Part shown: positions 40,101 to 48,683 of the stretch, one piece after another
Position numbering within the stretch: position 1 is the stretch's first letter
Layout: every line of letters starts with the position of its first letter
NCBI RefSeq assembly: GCF_932526225.1
Contig: NC_064039.1
Span: 5,037,001-5,097,000, forward strand
DNA: 60,000 nucleotides
Reading direction: 5' to 3'
From: Nematostella vectensis
Lineage: Eukaryota; Cnidaria; Anthozoa; Actiniaria; Edwardsiidae
The notes under the pieces: generated by a model
Told to the model about the DNA's origin: nothing
Databases searched by the model: none
The model's input: only the letters and a program-made list of their open reading frames with translations
Position numbers and translations under genes: made by a program

Positions 40101-43100
40101 TTTTTTCTGTGCGCTACTCCATTTCTAGTGTCCTGCAACTGCACTTCAACTTAGCACTTGGAGCTTTGCATATCTATAGCGTTATCTTCACTGTCAAATG
40201 TTGTTTTACTTTGCAGCCCCGAAACCATCTCAGACGCCGTGGTGCTTCTTGCGGATGACCAGCTTTTACGACTCCCTCTTGAAGCATTGACAACATTCAT
40301 GATCCCTCGAGTCACCTCGCTTTCACGGGACTTCTCGCTGCAGTTTCTGTACCACAGGCTTCATCAGAGCGAAGGTATGTGAAACTTGACGTAGCACCAG
40401 CTAGATGAAGACTTCAATACTAATAAATGGATTTAGACTTTAACTAGTATGAATAAATTCAGACTTTAACCAATAAATAAATTTCTTTTAGACGGAGATG
40501 GCAAGGGCGATGCCAGAAAGGGAGGAGCAAAGAAAAACGACAAAAAATCGGACAAACCGTCGACCGCCAAGTCAAAACCTAGCGACAAAAAGGTATTCAA
40601 AACCTACAACTATGCTTGGTAACAACATGGTTCTCGTATTTTTATAGCCTGACCCCAGCACTTCTATCGAGTTTTCGATGGACCGGTGGAGAACTCTCGC
40701 CATATGAAGTTCTTTAAGGTCACAAACATTTATTGAGCCCGGTGCAAACAGCGCCAACATCAGTATTGCTGGCTTCGCCTTGCTACGCCGACCAGAAGGC
40801 GATGAAAATGTTGGCAAATTACCAACAAACACATCAGCTTTGCTTTTGTGGCTGTTTGCCGGGGTTTGAGCGTGTGTATTCGCACGTGTATCCGCGTAAA
40901 AGGCATAAAGATACATGAATGTTGCCTGTTTCAGGGAGGCAAGGAGCTTGGATCCGCTATCCCAAAGGAGGGACCTATCGTAGATGTCAACGGAATACGG
41001 TGTATCCTTGTGTAATGTTTGCCAGCAGGGGTGGAGACCCCAATACACTACGTGCAATATGTCGAATCTGTACATGAATCAATTCATTAAAAAAGTTTTT
41101 ATTTTGTATCCTTTACTATATAAACACAGATATTGTTGACCCGTATAATGATAATGCTGATCAAGGTGGGTAATGCGATGTGTTATCACTGAGAATGATT
41201 TGTGCTGAAGTTACCGTGCGCCAGAAACTGCAACATGCCGCTGAATGCTGGCTCATGTCGTACGCTAACCTTGTGGTGGTTTCTTCGTTTATTTGATTTA
41301 AACGTTTGTGAAGTGTAACCCCAACTTTACTACTTCGATTTGTTCTGCTGCATTTACCTGTTTGTCGGTTGTAGAGGTTGTATGTACAGATTATCTGATA
41401 GATTCTCAATCATGTCCAGGTTCTCCGGATAGTCCAGCCCGCGTAATGACCGAGGTTATCGCCAAATACAAGACTTTCGCGGCCAAGTGGGCGGGTACTA
41501 TGGGCACCGATCATCTGCCAAGGTAAGACTAGGGTAATAATCCAAGCATTGCTCGACTTTCACGGCCAAGGGACAGGCATTTATCATCTGCCAAGGTAAA
41601 CTAGGTTATTAATCCAAGCAGGCTTTTCACCCCCTATTGGGCAGACTTTTATCATTTGACAAGGGAAACTGCAACATTAACCCAAGAAGGTTTGATTTCA
41701 CGGTCAAGTTGATGGGTATCGACCCAAGAGGATTTTTCACGGCCAAGTGCACAGGCTTTTATCATCTGCTAAGATAACTTAGGGTATTGACCCAAACCAG
41801 CTTGACTGTCCGGCCAAGTTCGTGTGTATCACCAATTGCCAAGGTAAACTAGGGTATCGACCCTGCCCTAGCTGACCAGCCCTCGTCTCGCCGTCCCAGC
41901 CTAGCAATGGACACACCTTAGCTTGCCATTAAGTCAATTTTCTTTTTCGCTGTCTAGTGTGGGGGAGTTTCAGCGTCTTTTGAACGAGAGCACAGGGTTC
42001 CTCTTCTATGGCACAGAACGTTGTCTCGGGACATTACCGCCGCAGATGCTTGCTCCAATGAACATATCCGGTAAGTACTCGAGCGGACAGCCTAGTTATC
42101 GAGTCGTGACGTCAAATGGAGCTCGTCAAGCAGTCCCCATAAGCCAACTTGTGCAGTGGTGTGCTTGCGTCCTGGTGAGAATCAACATGAACTTAAATTG
42201 TATTTTTAACGTTCTCAGATTGCCAAGTAGTTTTCCTGATGGACAGGGCACAGACGAGCCAAAGCTTCCAAAGGCAAGGCCGCGAAGATTCGACTAAGAG
42301 GTGTGTATGCATCACATGTATCTTAGTTTAGCCAACACTTCAGTGAGATGAACGCAATTTGAATGATCGATTAAAATTTGAATGATCAACTCCCAATGAT
42401 TGGTTTCCACATAAAGGATGTGCAGTACAAGTCGTGTCCTCCTTATTCCATGGAGGCAGTACTGACACCACAACTAGTGTCATGTCACTGCAAAATTGGT
42501 ACACAAATGACCTGCCTCCTTAACGGTCCCTTTGCCAACTCTGAGATCCTTATACCTCTGATAACATTTTCCCCGTAGTGTGAGCGAGCTGTGCTTGGAA
42601 CGTCCACTAGAGACCGCTATGCTGTTCTCCATGGCCGGGGCGGGGTGCGTGGTGGCCAATGCCTGGAACTGCCAGTTTGAAGACAACAAAGATAAAATCA
42701 ATAAATTCTTCTTTGGTAAGTCTTTTCCTGCAGATGTCTGGGCTCCTCAGCACCTGCTACATACTATAGATTCATGATGGCTTTTGTTGTATAAGCTTAC
42801 AGTGATAAATTTTCTTTATTTTTTAGTTCTTCTGGAAGAGGGTCGAACCACTGGACAAGCAGTGCGCTCCCTAATTGAGTTCCCCAAGCCTCCAGAGCCT
42901 GAGGCGGACCTGGCATCAGAGAAGGGTTCTAAGCATGACCCTGGCAAGCGAGGGAGCACGCAAGTGAACAAACCAGAACCAGAAGTAGTAGCACAGCAAG
43001 AGGCAGTACAAGATGAGCCCCCATCCCCACCCCCCAGGCATTGGTTTGGTACTGTAGTGTATGGTATTTCAACCCTGCTGTTATTGCCAAATAAACCATA

Positions 43101-43101
43101 G
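639..43101 (+). CDS. CFAP46: CFAP46 (FAP46/TTC40) ciliary central-apparatus protein, 61 exons, 5' end missing
   Basis: Splicing 61 exons gives one open frame of 8,103 nt (2,701 codons with the TAG at 43099-43101). Every junction has GT/AG and all intron phases agree. Vertebrate CFAP46 is about 2,700 aa, so only a short N-terminal piece lies left of the window. The start of the frame (EHFDKSVEFLLKAINFAK, then YYFLVYNASVLYWQFCRP) and the C-terminal blocks (DDQLLRLPLEALTTFMIPR, SRDFSLQFLYHRL, GFLFYGTERCLG, CLERPLETAMLFSMAG) are what I recognise as CFAP46. From family knowledge, it is a TPR-rich subunit of the C1d projection of the axonemal central pair, alongside FAP54, FAP74 and FAP221, and it tunes ciliary beating. 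Charged, Lys-rich linkers sit in exons 15, 20-21, 28 and 54. Exon coordinates are given in the three part entries. The exon set is seen in the sequence; the function is inferred from family. Confidence 0.93.
1228..2815. other. CFAP46 intron 2, unassigned sequence
   Basis: A 1.6-kb intron. Short open frames on both strands show no recognisable protein similarity. I found no terminal repeats or tandem structure. It may hold an old transposon copy, but I cannot name one. Confidence 0.4.
5300..5380 (+). repeat. short tandem motif in intron 10
   Basis: A motif close to GTTCTTAGAAAAA recurs four times shortly after the exon 10 donor. The rest of this 544-bp intron is AT-rich, with nothing I recognise. 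Confidence 0.5.
5982..6310 (+). repeat. ~97-bp repeat made from the exon 11 / intron 11 junction
   Basis: The end of exon 11 (GACGAGAATGATCAGGAGAG) with its GTAAGG donor and about 40 bp of intron is repeated twice more downstream. In the second copy the junction reads AGAG|GTAGGC. In the third it has become AGAG|TAGGC, which loses the GT. Both exon and intron parts are copied. Confidence 0.85.
6311..6720 (+). other. intron 11 open stretch, not assigned
   Basis: A 135-codon open frame contains SLWERDWDIPAEDILLYCS, which looks protein-like. It is bounded by TTTTAG (about 6410) and a possible donor (about 6529). Its phase does not fit the phase-2 intron between exons 11 and 12, so I do not include it in CFAP46. 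It could be a mobile-element remnant or chance. A G-tract lies near 6632-6642. Confidence 0.3.
7086..7834 (+). repeat. 74-bp tandem array made from the exon 12 donor junction (10 donors)
   Basis: The last 19 nt of exon 12 (TCATTTTATATACGCTGAG), the donor GTATGTC and about 48 bp of intron are repeated at an exact 74-bp step. GT dinucleotides fall at 7105, 7179, 7253 and onward to 7771. Copies differ by only a few substitutions (for example GCAGTG/GTAGTG). The array ends in a truncated unit. Confidence 0.93.
7835..8185. other. remainder of intron 12
   Basis: Non-repetitive intron ending in CCCCACAG before exon 13. It contains a GGGGAGGGGGGAGGG purine tract near 7970-7983. Confidence 0.5.
8186..17671 (+). 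CDS. CFAP46: CFAP46 exons 13-27 (middle region)
   Basis: Exons: 8186-8328, 9838-10050, 10518-10761, 11368-11517, 13124-13231, 13734-13915, 14242-14382, 14553-14872, 15192-15352, 15644-15714, 15789-15864, 16220-16327, 16865-16960, 17258-17324, 17418-17671. They bring the protein to about residue 1,385. Exon 14 reads 'SQEAVSSFQRAAEIGVELNE', a TPR-like helix, then PWLICNSAVYLWNYTNHML. Exon 20 carries an acidic stretch followed by a long Lys/Gly/Asp-rich linker that continues into exon 21, probably a disordered spacer. Exon 27 ends with YVLLAYGFLYRIWQ. Its last 56 nt are the seed of the 152-bp array. Exons 13-14, 16-17 and 27-28 are separated by satellite-filled introns. Confidence 0.88.
8500..9795 (+). 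repeat. 33-bp satellite in CFAP46 intron 13
   Basis: About 39 tandem copies of a 33-bp unit (CATCTCGTGATCGCTTCG followed by TTATCGTGCCGTAAA). The flanking subfamily has GCGTCGTCAACTTGCCGTAAC instead, so two related types form a block order of variant, main, variant. The unit length is a multiple of three and the sequence has few stops, so long ORFs appear on both strands. They are a by-product of periodicity. The 5' end of exon 14 (TAACTGGATCTCGTCGTTAT) resembles the unit. Confidence 0.92.
10051..10517. other. CFAP46 intron 14, nothing recognised
   Basis: A 467-bp intron with unremarkable sequence; no repeats or exon seen. Confidence 0.5.
10796..10890 (+). repeat. single duplicate of the exon 15 3' end in intron 15
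   Basis: About 95 bp copied from the end of exon 15 (GGGTCAAGGGCGGGGCATCT through CTCAAGCAAGCGC) lies 35 bp downstream of the real donor. The copy has substitutions, and the junction GAG|GTACAC has become GAG|CCATAC, so it cannot act as a donor. Intron 15 after it is ordinary. Confidence 0.88.
11494..12905 (+). repeat. 96-bp tandem array made from the exon 16 donor junction
   Basis: The last 24 nt of exon 16 (AAGAACCTCGGTCATGACGA plus CGAG) and its GTAAGT donor are copied about 14 times. The first copies keep CTCGGTCATGACGACGAG|GTATGG with irregular spacing. From about 11804 the unit becomes regular at 96 bp with junction GTGACGAG|GTACGG. Single-base variants are shared between neighbouring units (GTTATGG, TAACCTACG/TGACCTACG). 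Confidence 0.92.
13440..13640 (+). repeat. GAT/GGT-rich microsatellite in intron 17
   Basis: Impure trinucleotide repeat (GATGATGGT-like) over about 200 bp. It opens acidic (Asp/Asn/Gly) reading frames on one strand and His-rich frames on the other. These are not genes. Confidence 0.8.
14060..14241 (+). repeat. degenerate acceptor-side repeat before exon 19
   Basis: Three diverged copies of CTTGACCATAT-type sequence at about 14077, 14150 and 14226. The last one runs into the real acceptor (ATCTCAG at 14241) and exon 19. The first two are followed by GAAGCGCG or TGGCGTG where the exon has CGTGTTC. The similarity is short and could be chance. Confidence 0.45.
15905..16165 (+). repeat. ATC/ATT microsatellite in intron 23
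   Basis: Impure ATC, ATT and GTC trinucleotide repeats spread over about 260 bp. No coding potential fits the gene. Confidence 0.75.
16328..16412 (+). repeat. 31-bp repeat right after the exon 24 donor
   Basis: Three copies of CATTAATACCAATACACGTA followed by CTGTAT directly follow GAG|GTAA. Only intron sequence is repeated. The rest of the 537-bp intron shows nothing I recognise. Confidence 0.75.
17616..27953 (+). repeat. 152-bp tandem array, 68 copies, made from the exon 27 donor junction
   Basis: The final 56 nt of exon 27 (CACACTACACCGACTATGTG to CCGTATATGGCAG), the donor GTAGGATATCCC and about 90 bp of intron repeat at an exact 152-bp step. Donor GTs lie at 17672 + 152k, the last at 27856, which is 68 in all including the real one. 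Units are nearly identical. Recurrent variants are GAGATCAT/GAGTTCAT, ACCTCTA/ACCTTTA, CTATTGG/CTGTTGG and CATCAAA/CATGAAA. Each unit opens a 64-codon frame that stops at the TAG inside the next donor (CAGGTAGG). These frames are artefacts. The last unit is the most diverged. Confidence 0.97.
27954..28435. other. 3' part of CFAP46 intron 27
   Basis: After the array come degenerate CTCTATTGAGCGGCC/AATTAAGCGGCCGC motifs (28035, 28203) related to the CTCTATTAAGCGGCAATC piece of the 152-bp unit. From about 28300 the sequence up to the acceptor (ATTCACAG) is similar to part of intron 32 (30106-30238). Confidence 0.7.
28436..43101 (+). CDS. CFAP46: CFAP46 exons 28-61 (C-terminal half, with stop codon)
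   Basis: Exons: 28436-28534, 28737-28796, 29131-29202, 29321-29386, 29764-29912, 30504-30602, 30996-31242, 31485-31538, 31634-31741, 31919-32041, 32193-32299, 33050-33143, 33233-33457, 34530-34676, 34860-34927, 35071-35149, 35537-35773, 36354-36443, 36699-36788, 37572-37748, 38129-38229, 38395-38480, 38754-38941, 39171-39215, 39466-39530, 40217-40374, 40492-40592, 40935-41001, 41130-41165, 41420-41522, 41958-42070, 42219-42300, 42579-42715, 42827-43101. Exon 37 (31919) was fixed by frame (KLKGDQRFWLSSTLLLSDAA), not by the longest ORF there. Exon 55 uses a weaker donor, GT at 41002, because only that joins VDVNGIRY to IVDPYNDN. Exons 53-61 are the best conserved part. The protein ends HWFGTVVYGISTLLLLPNKP. 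Confidence 0.9.
28797..29130. other. CFAP46 intron 29, nothing recognised
   Basis: AT-rich 334-bp intron with no repeat or element seen. Confidence 0.5.
29424..29757 (+). repeat. 32-bp array in intron 31 with repeated CRE octamers
   Basis: About ten copies of a 32-bp unit of the form GTTGCTGACGTCATTGTGGT then GTTAACGTCACT. Eight copies contain the perfect palindrome TGACGTCA, the ATF/CREB site. The neighbouring exon 31 also contains TGACGTCA within its coding sequence. Any regulatory role is speculation, since the repeat itself explains the recurrence. Confidence 0.85.
29917..30503 (+). repeat. duplicated block and acceptor-side repeat in intron 32
   Basis: 29917-30065 and 30234-30372 are two diverged copies of one segment (TTTGCTTATTCTAGGTAAC / TTTGCTTATTCTGGGTAAC). 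A CATGTGGGAGAACTCATTGT module then recurs at about 30051, 30419 and 30469. The final one leads straight into the acceptor (ATCATTGCAG) of exon 33. Confidence 0.75.
32366..33022 (+). repeat. 28-29-bp satellite in intron 38
   Basis: About 22 copies of TTCACACATTGTTAATGTC then TTGGAATAAG, with GTTCATG/GTTAATG and CACATT/CACACT variants. It ends about 25 bp before the acceptor tract of exon 39. A C-tract at about 32337-32350 precedes it. No exon sequence is shared. Confidence 0.9.
33480..33820 (+). repeat. CT-rich low-complexity tract (CACCTCAC) in intron 40
   Basis: Irregular CACCTCACC/TTACCTCAC repeats form a long pyrimidine-rich run. Open frames rich in His, Pro, Ser and Thr are by-products. 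Confidence 0.8.
33821..34529 (+). repeat. 104-bp array made from the exon 41 acceptor junction
   Basis: Each unit ends CATGCTCATCTCTCTACAG followed by TTCC, which is the real acceptor plus the first four bases of exon 41 (AG at 34528-34529). Decoy AGs fall at 33917, 34021, 34125, 34229 and 34323. A sixth copy at about 34425 reads TTACAATTCC and has lost the AG. The step is 104 bp, apart from one 10-bp deletion. Confidence 0.92.
35132..35457 (+). repeat. ~32-34-bp array made from the exon 43 donor junction
   Basis: Exon 43 ends AGCCTTAAAGCTAAG|GTACCACACG. The intron then has about nine copies of CCAGCCCTAAGGTACCACAC then GGATAAACCTGTTC. Most keep AAG|GTA. Late copies drift to AAG|TTA and AAG|GAA. 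Confidence 0.88.
35774..36353. other. CFAP46 intron 44, nothing recognised
   Basis: A 580-bp intron without tandem structure. A small CTGATCAGCTAACTGAT-type inverted motif lies at about 36127-36145. Confidence 0.5.
36769..37500 (+). repeat. ~74-bp array made from the exon 46 donor junction, many donors decayed
   Basis: Exon 46 ends AGTACCTGGCGCTCTATCAG|GTGAGATG. About nine downstream copies keep AGTACCTCGCACTCTATCAG but differ at the junction: GGGAGATG, ATGAGATG (four copies), GTGATATG, GTGAGATG, GTGAGACA and ATTAGACA. A C-tract interrupts the end of the array (about 37450-37468). Confidence 0.9.
37697..37995 (+). repeat. ~54-bp array made from the exon 47 donor junction
   Basis: The last ~50 nt of exon 47 (CCAGTGTGTTTACGTCTAAC, ACACATCATCTCGGCGACTG, TGAG) and GTGAGCACA are repeated about five times in the intron. 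Most junctions remain intact (GAG|GTGAGC or TAG|GTGAGC). Unit length varies slightly. Confidence 0.9.
38509..38525 (+). repeat. telomere-like TAACCC triplet
   Basis: TTAACCCTAACCCTAAC occurs in intron 49. It is only about 2.5 units of the animal telomere hexamer, so chance or an old insertion is as likely as biological meaning. Confidence 0.5.
38976..39029 (+). repeat. single duplicate of the exon 50 3' end in intron 50
   Basis: The end of exon 50 (CAGATGATGGGAGGGCTGAA ... CCAACATCAG) with its donor GTATGTGACG is repeated once about 88 bp downstream as AAGATGATGGGAGGGCTAGA ... CTCAACATCAG|GTATGTGACG. The decoy donor is intact. Confidence 0.9.
39228..39465 (+). repeat. ~75-bp acceptor-side repeat before exon 52
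   Basis: Three diverged copies of a module like GATATCTCTGTTAGTCTCTT then TTCCAG. The last carries the real acceptor. Earlier copies read TTTTCTAC, TTTCTCTA and TTTTTTAC at that place, so the AG is missing. Confidence 0.7.
39531..40216. other. CFAP46 intron 52, nothing recognised
   Basis: A 686-bp intron. I saw no tandem repeat, terminal inverted repeat or exon. Confidence 0.5.
41478..41880 (+). repeat. ~75-bp array made from the exon 57 donor junction
   Basis: Exon 57 ends TTTCGCGGCCAAGTGGGC ... GATCATCTGCCAAG|GTAAGACTAGGGTA. The intron holds about five diverged copies, for example TATCATCTGCCAAG|GTAAACTAGG, TATCATTTGACAAG|GGAAACTGC and TATCATCTGCTAAG|ATAACTTAGG. The first and last keep GT; the middle ones have lost it. 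Confidence 0.88.
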
Positions 43102-43260
43102 ATGGTTTTCAAGATATCTATCTGTGACATGGCTATATTATCTTTAACAGGGTCTGGAACTTTTTAATCGGTTTGTTATTATATTGTGTACCAATTGTTT
43201 AAAACAACTGGTGTGAAAAATAAAATTGCAGTGATGCACTTTATGCCGTTGTATGCTTTT
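43102..43260 (+). terminator. CFAP46 3' UTR and poly(A) signal
   Basis: The stop at 43099-43101 is followed by about 120 bp of AT-rich sequence and AATAAA at 43219-43224, then a GT/T-rich stretch. A second AATAAA lies near 43373. Which one is used cannot be told from sequence. Confidence 0.55.
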
Positions 43261-44271
43261 AGCCTTAACCTAAATTTATCATTGTATATAAGCCTTTTTA
43301 TTCCTACCTTGTTCCAAAGCTACTGAAGCACTACACATTTTCTCATCATTTTTTAAATAACATCAAAATGTAATAAATTTAGTTAAGCAATACAGAGGAA
43401 TCAGTTGGGTATATCAAATTTACTTCCAAAAAAGAAAAAGAAATTCAGGTTATCAAAGCAAAGCAAGATGTTACATTGTCTTGGAGAAAAATAGAAAGCT
43501 ATGAAATAACTTTTTTTACAAGTCTACAATCCGGGACAAAAACAATGGGACGATGGAACAATTTCTTTGCGGTTGCATGGCAAAAATTTTCTTCAACATA
43601 AAAATATCATTTCTACCCTCCCCCTTCCCCCCCACACTCAATGTTGCATGTGGAAATATACATTGAATTGTAGAGAAGGTTGATTTCCGAACAACATTGA
43701 ATGGGGGGATGGGGGGGGGGGGGGGGGCGGCGGCTTATCGACAGGAACAGAGTAGGTTCCAATATTATGATGCACGCACCCGTGTTCCACATGCACAAAA
43801 CCATCGTGTCCCTAAGTAATTTATCCCTGATTGTAGCTGGCTGTGTATGAGAAAAATCTAATTTGAATTCATGCATAGATAGCTGGCAATCTTTTTAAAA
43901 CTGTACTTCACCACAATCTCCAGGGTTATTTTTATTAAAAGCCAACTAACCCTCATGATGTATGGCTATGTCAGCCTTATTTCACACAAAGAAAACAAGT
44001 ACACATACTTATACGAATTCTGGGGTATTTCTTAGGATGGCATTTAATGCTCTGCTAGGACATCCGATAATAAACTTTTCTCATCTACTTTCCATCTGTG
44101 CTACTGTTAGCTAGTTCAGTGAACGGCACACGAATAATGTTCAAATTTCTTGGCTGATATCCTTTGAAGTAAAATTCGGCCTTCTTTTAATTTCTATGTA
44201 CAATCACATATCAGCTTGAAAATAATGGGTTACCAGCATACACGTATTCTATTACTAAATGACACCAGAGG

Positions 44272-44620
44272 TCGGCAGAGGAACAGTAGGTCTCTATTCT
44301 TGTTGGGAGATTTTCTGTCATTCTTCACACAGTAACATACAGTAGGTCACCCCTCGAATCAGTAATCTTTGTTATTGTTGGGAAATCGCTTTCTGTCATT
44401 CTTCCTACCATAGGTCACCCCTGGAATCAGTAATCTTTGTTCTTGTTGGGAGATAGCTTTCTGTCATTTTTCATACCATAGGTCACCCCTGGAATCAGTA
44501 AGTCTTTGTTCTTGTTGGGAGATTGCTTTCTGCCATTATTCATACATGGGTCGTCCCTGGAATCAGTAAGTCTTTGTTCTTGTTGGGAGATAGCTTTCTG
44601 TTTTTCTTGATAAGAAACCA
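44272..44620 (+). repeat. ~62-bp tandem repeat between CFAP46 and TEX261
   Basis: About five copies of a unit containing TCACCCCTGGAATCAGTAAT, CTTTGTTCTTGTTGGGAGA and TAGCTTTCTGTCATTCTT. Divergence rises toward the left end. No exon sequence is shared. Confidence 0.88.
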
Positions 44621-45046
44621 AAAAGTGCCAGGATTCCTTGTCTCCGACTTGATCGTTTGCCTGGATAGTCAAACTTATCACCTGAAACAGAGGTATAAAA
44701 GTATTTTTGGCATCACAAAGCTTAATATAGTCATACTTATTGCAAGATATGTTGTTGTAGTAGCTATTAAAAATTGAATTTTAGATTTCCAATAACCATA
44801 CAGTACTTCAAACTTTTAGAGTTGTTTTGAAACAGCATGATAAACTTTAGGCTTGAAGATTTACATTACTACACTTTGTTTAATTTGTTTTGTGGCTAAT
44901 ATCTGAATCCTGACTATCTTGGGAGTTTGAGTACATTCCAAGTTAGTCAAGATGGAAACCTTGAGCCATATGAGCCAAAGTGGATCTACATGTGGCAGAG
45001 TTTAAGGGGTTTAAGGTAATTCCCTTGAAATAGTTCTACAACCCAG

Positions 45047-45121
45047 AATTTTTTTAAACTTGGCATAAACAATATTGAAGTTTTAACTTCAATATTGTTT
45101 ATGCCAAGTTTAAAAAAAATT
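45047..45121. repeat. near-perfect 75-bp hairpin
   Basis: The left arm AACTTGGCATAAACAATATT(GAAGTT) and right arm (AACTTC)AATATTGTTTATGCCAAGTT, with flanking T7/A8 tracts, leave a 2-nt loop. Arms are about 36 nt long and differ by a single base of the homopolymer. It lies inside the TTAA-flanked element. Confidence 0.92.
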
Positions 45122-45236
45122 AAAAGGGCTTTTAGAAAATGTAATAAAAAAATGGGGGTACCGACCTTGTTTTCAAAACAGAGGGGTGTAGAGTTGACGT
45201 GTTTTTACTGATAGCGCAAGAAAAAATCCCAACTTT

Positions 45237-45652
45237 TACCTTATTACACTTAATTTTCGCGACACTTTATTTTCACGATTTTCCTATTTTCGTAAAAACC
45301 AGATCACTTTATTTCGCGATTTTTGGATAATAAAATCAAGCAAAGCAAGTGGAATTACAATGTGCTGTAATCATCAAAACTGAAACAATTTGTAACAAAA
45401 GATGCGTGGGCTAAATTTAGTTCAACTCAACCCCTTACTGTACTTTATGTACATTAGATAACTAAATAGTCAAGGTGTTTCCATTAAGCTTATCAAAGGG
45501 CCAATATTTCCCAAAGGCTTCTTGTGTACTCACTTAATTTCCGCGCATCCTAATTTTTGCGACACTTAATTTTTTGCGTCACCATATTTTCGCGAATCTT
45601 TTGAAATTCGCGAAATTAACGTGACGAAAATTACGTTTAATAAGGTAGTTTT
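45237..45652. mobile_element. nested MITE-like unit rich in TTTTCGCG motifs
   Basis: TTACCTTATTACACTTAATT at the left and, inverted, ACGTTTAATAAGGTA at the right bound about 410 bp. Inside are several copies of ACACTTAATTTTCGCGA-type sequence and the inverted pair CGCGAATCTTTTGAAATTCG. The terminal match is imperfect, so this may be a decayed insertion within the larger element. Confidence 0.55.
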
Positions 45653-46254
45653 CAACAAGAGTGCCTATAGTCTTTTGACAATTAAGTTCTGTTTGTCGAG
45701 CTACCAAAATCTGATCTCCCAAACAATAACCTGTAGTAGCTAACGCAATTATTTATACTGTAAAAAGCGCCATTTTGTAGTATTTTTACAGCTTTTAAAA
45801 GAAAATAAACAAACTTCTACAACCCAACTTTTTTTTTCTTTAAGTATATCATTTTTCCGTATATATTTAACTATTCGAGCAATAAAAAAATGGGGGTAAC
45901 AGACTTCGTTTTTCTGTCAAAGTGATTTTAAGTAAAAAACGTGCGCCTTTTGATGTGTTTTCTTGTACAACTGTGGCGCGCGCGCACTTAAAACCGGAAA
46001 ATTCGAACAAACAGCGCGCGCCACTATGCGCTGAAGAGGCGCGCAGTGCAATTCAAGGGAATTACCTTAAAAACCCCTCTTTGGCTGCCTAGGGAAAGCA
46101 TTTTGTACAAAATATGCAAAACCAGAATTTTCCCCTTGGGTTCATGCCCCTATTTATCTCTGCATTTTTTAGACATAAAATAAATACATATTTTTTCTTG
46201 GTATGCTGTATGTGGTATGCATTCCCACCTAAACACACCCTAATAGGTGCATAA

Positions 46255-46260
46255 TTTATT
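46255..46260 (-). terminator. poly(A) signal for TEX261
   Basis: AATAAA on the minus strand (TTTATT on plus) lies 35 bp beyond the stop codon. It is a plausible but unproven cleavage signal and gives a very short 3' UTR. Confidence 0.45.
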
Positions 46261-46294
46261 GATGAAACTGCCTTTAAAATTTTGCCTGTTGAAG

Positions 46295-47763
<1,469 letters not shown>

Positions 47764-48100
47764 AAAGCCACAGATCTAAGCCTCTAACAATCGCACAAGG
47801 AGTTCAAAGAGATGTTTCGTTTCGAGGATTTCGTTTTGCGTCTGCACACACTTTTCGGTTCGACGTGGGTGAAAATGACGTCATGTAGCTTAGTGGCCAC
47901 GCTTTACATTTCCTTCAAATTTTTAAGAAAACATACGACATGGTATTGAGATTCCTAATCTTACATATAAAAGAAAGATTGTCTTTTATTTTAGCAACTG
48001 TCTCATTATTGGAAATATCTAATCATACAAACTAGAAAATATTTAAAAAATATATTTAACAGATTTCCTGTGGTTGGCCTGGCTACCAATGACAAAAAAC
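47764..48100. promoter_or_regulatory. TEX261 promoter, possibly bidirectional, with a CRE
   Basis: TGACGTCA (47876-47883) lies 113 bp upstream of the TEX261 ATG, in a region with several CpGs and no TATA box. On the other side, ACCAATGACA (48085-48094) is followed closely by ATGGCGGCGAAACGGGACGC and a donor. This would suit a shared, divergent promoter. Promoter function is inferred. Confidence 0.5.
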
Positions 48101-48135
48101 ATGGCGGCGAAACGGGACGCGGGAGTTTCAAATTG
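48101..48135 (+). other. possible first coding exon (MAAKRDAGVSN-) of an unknown gene
   Basis: ATGGCGGCG in a good context, 35 nt of GC-rich open frame, then G|GTAAGAAT donor. It sits head-to-head with TEX261. I could not find a convincing second exon before 51 kb, so this may be a non-coding leader, a very short gene, or chance. Confidence 0.3.
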
Positions 48136-48683
48136 GTAAGAATACATCGAAAAAAAGAATCTGAGGTAAGAAAAAACAATGCAAGTGAAAGCTAGTTTTT
48201 TATTTCCCTGTATTCTCGAAGAAAAGTCCGAAGAAACCCCATGCCGATACAGCTCAAAGATGTTGTTGGTCTTTTACAGCAATGCTTGTACCAGCCATTT
48301 CGTTGGGTTGCGTTGCCTGTCAAGAGATTAGAGAGACGCGGACCTTTATAATCGCGAGATTTAGTAACCTCCCATTTAATTGCTGTACTGTTTTCTCTTT
48401 TATTTCTCGTCTTCGATCTTAAGTAAGCTTAAATATTTTGGAAGATAGAGTCAAGCACAAAATGATGCGTTTTCTACAGTTTTGTTTTGTTGTGGAAAAA
48501 AATGTGATTTTGACATTTTCAATTCCCTTAGATGATAAGATAATTTTTCGAAATATGCCAACCATTTCTTCTCGAGTGCCCGCGAAAATAGTTGTGCGAG
48601 TACCAATAAGGTACCCACACGACATCTTTAATGTTGGCTCTGTCCTCTTTCTCTACAAGTGCTGTGTTCTGCGCATAACAAAC

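Larger units (their letters stand above)
45011..46070. mobile_element. TTAA-flanked inverted-repeat element (~1.05 kb, non-autonomous)
   Basis: The 15-bp terminal repeat GGTAATTCCCTTGAA starts at 45015, and its exact reverse complement ends at 46066. Both ends are flanked by TTAA (45011-45014 and 46067-46070), the target duplication typical of piggyBac-type transposons. No transposase frame is present. The interior carries a near-perfect hairpin (45047-45121) and a nested inverted-repeat unit (about 45237-45650). GC-alternating tracts (GGCGCGCGCGC) lie near the right end. The superfamily is inferred from the TTAA only. Confidence 0.78.
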
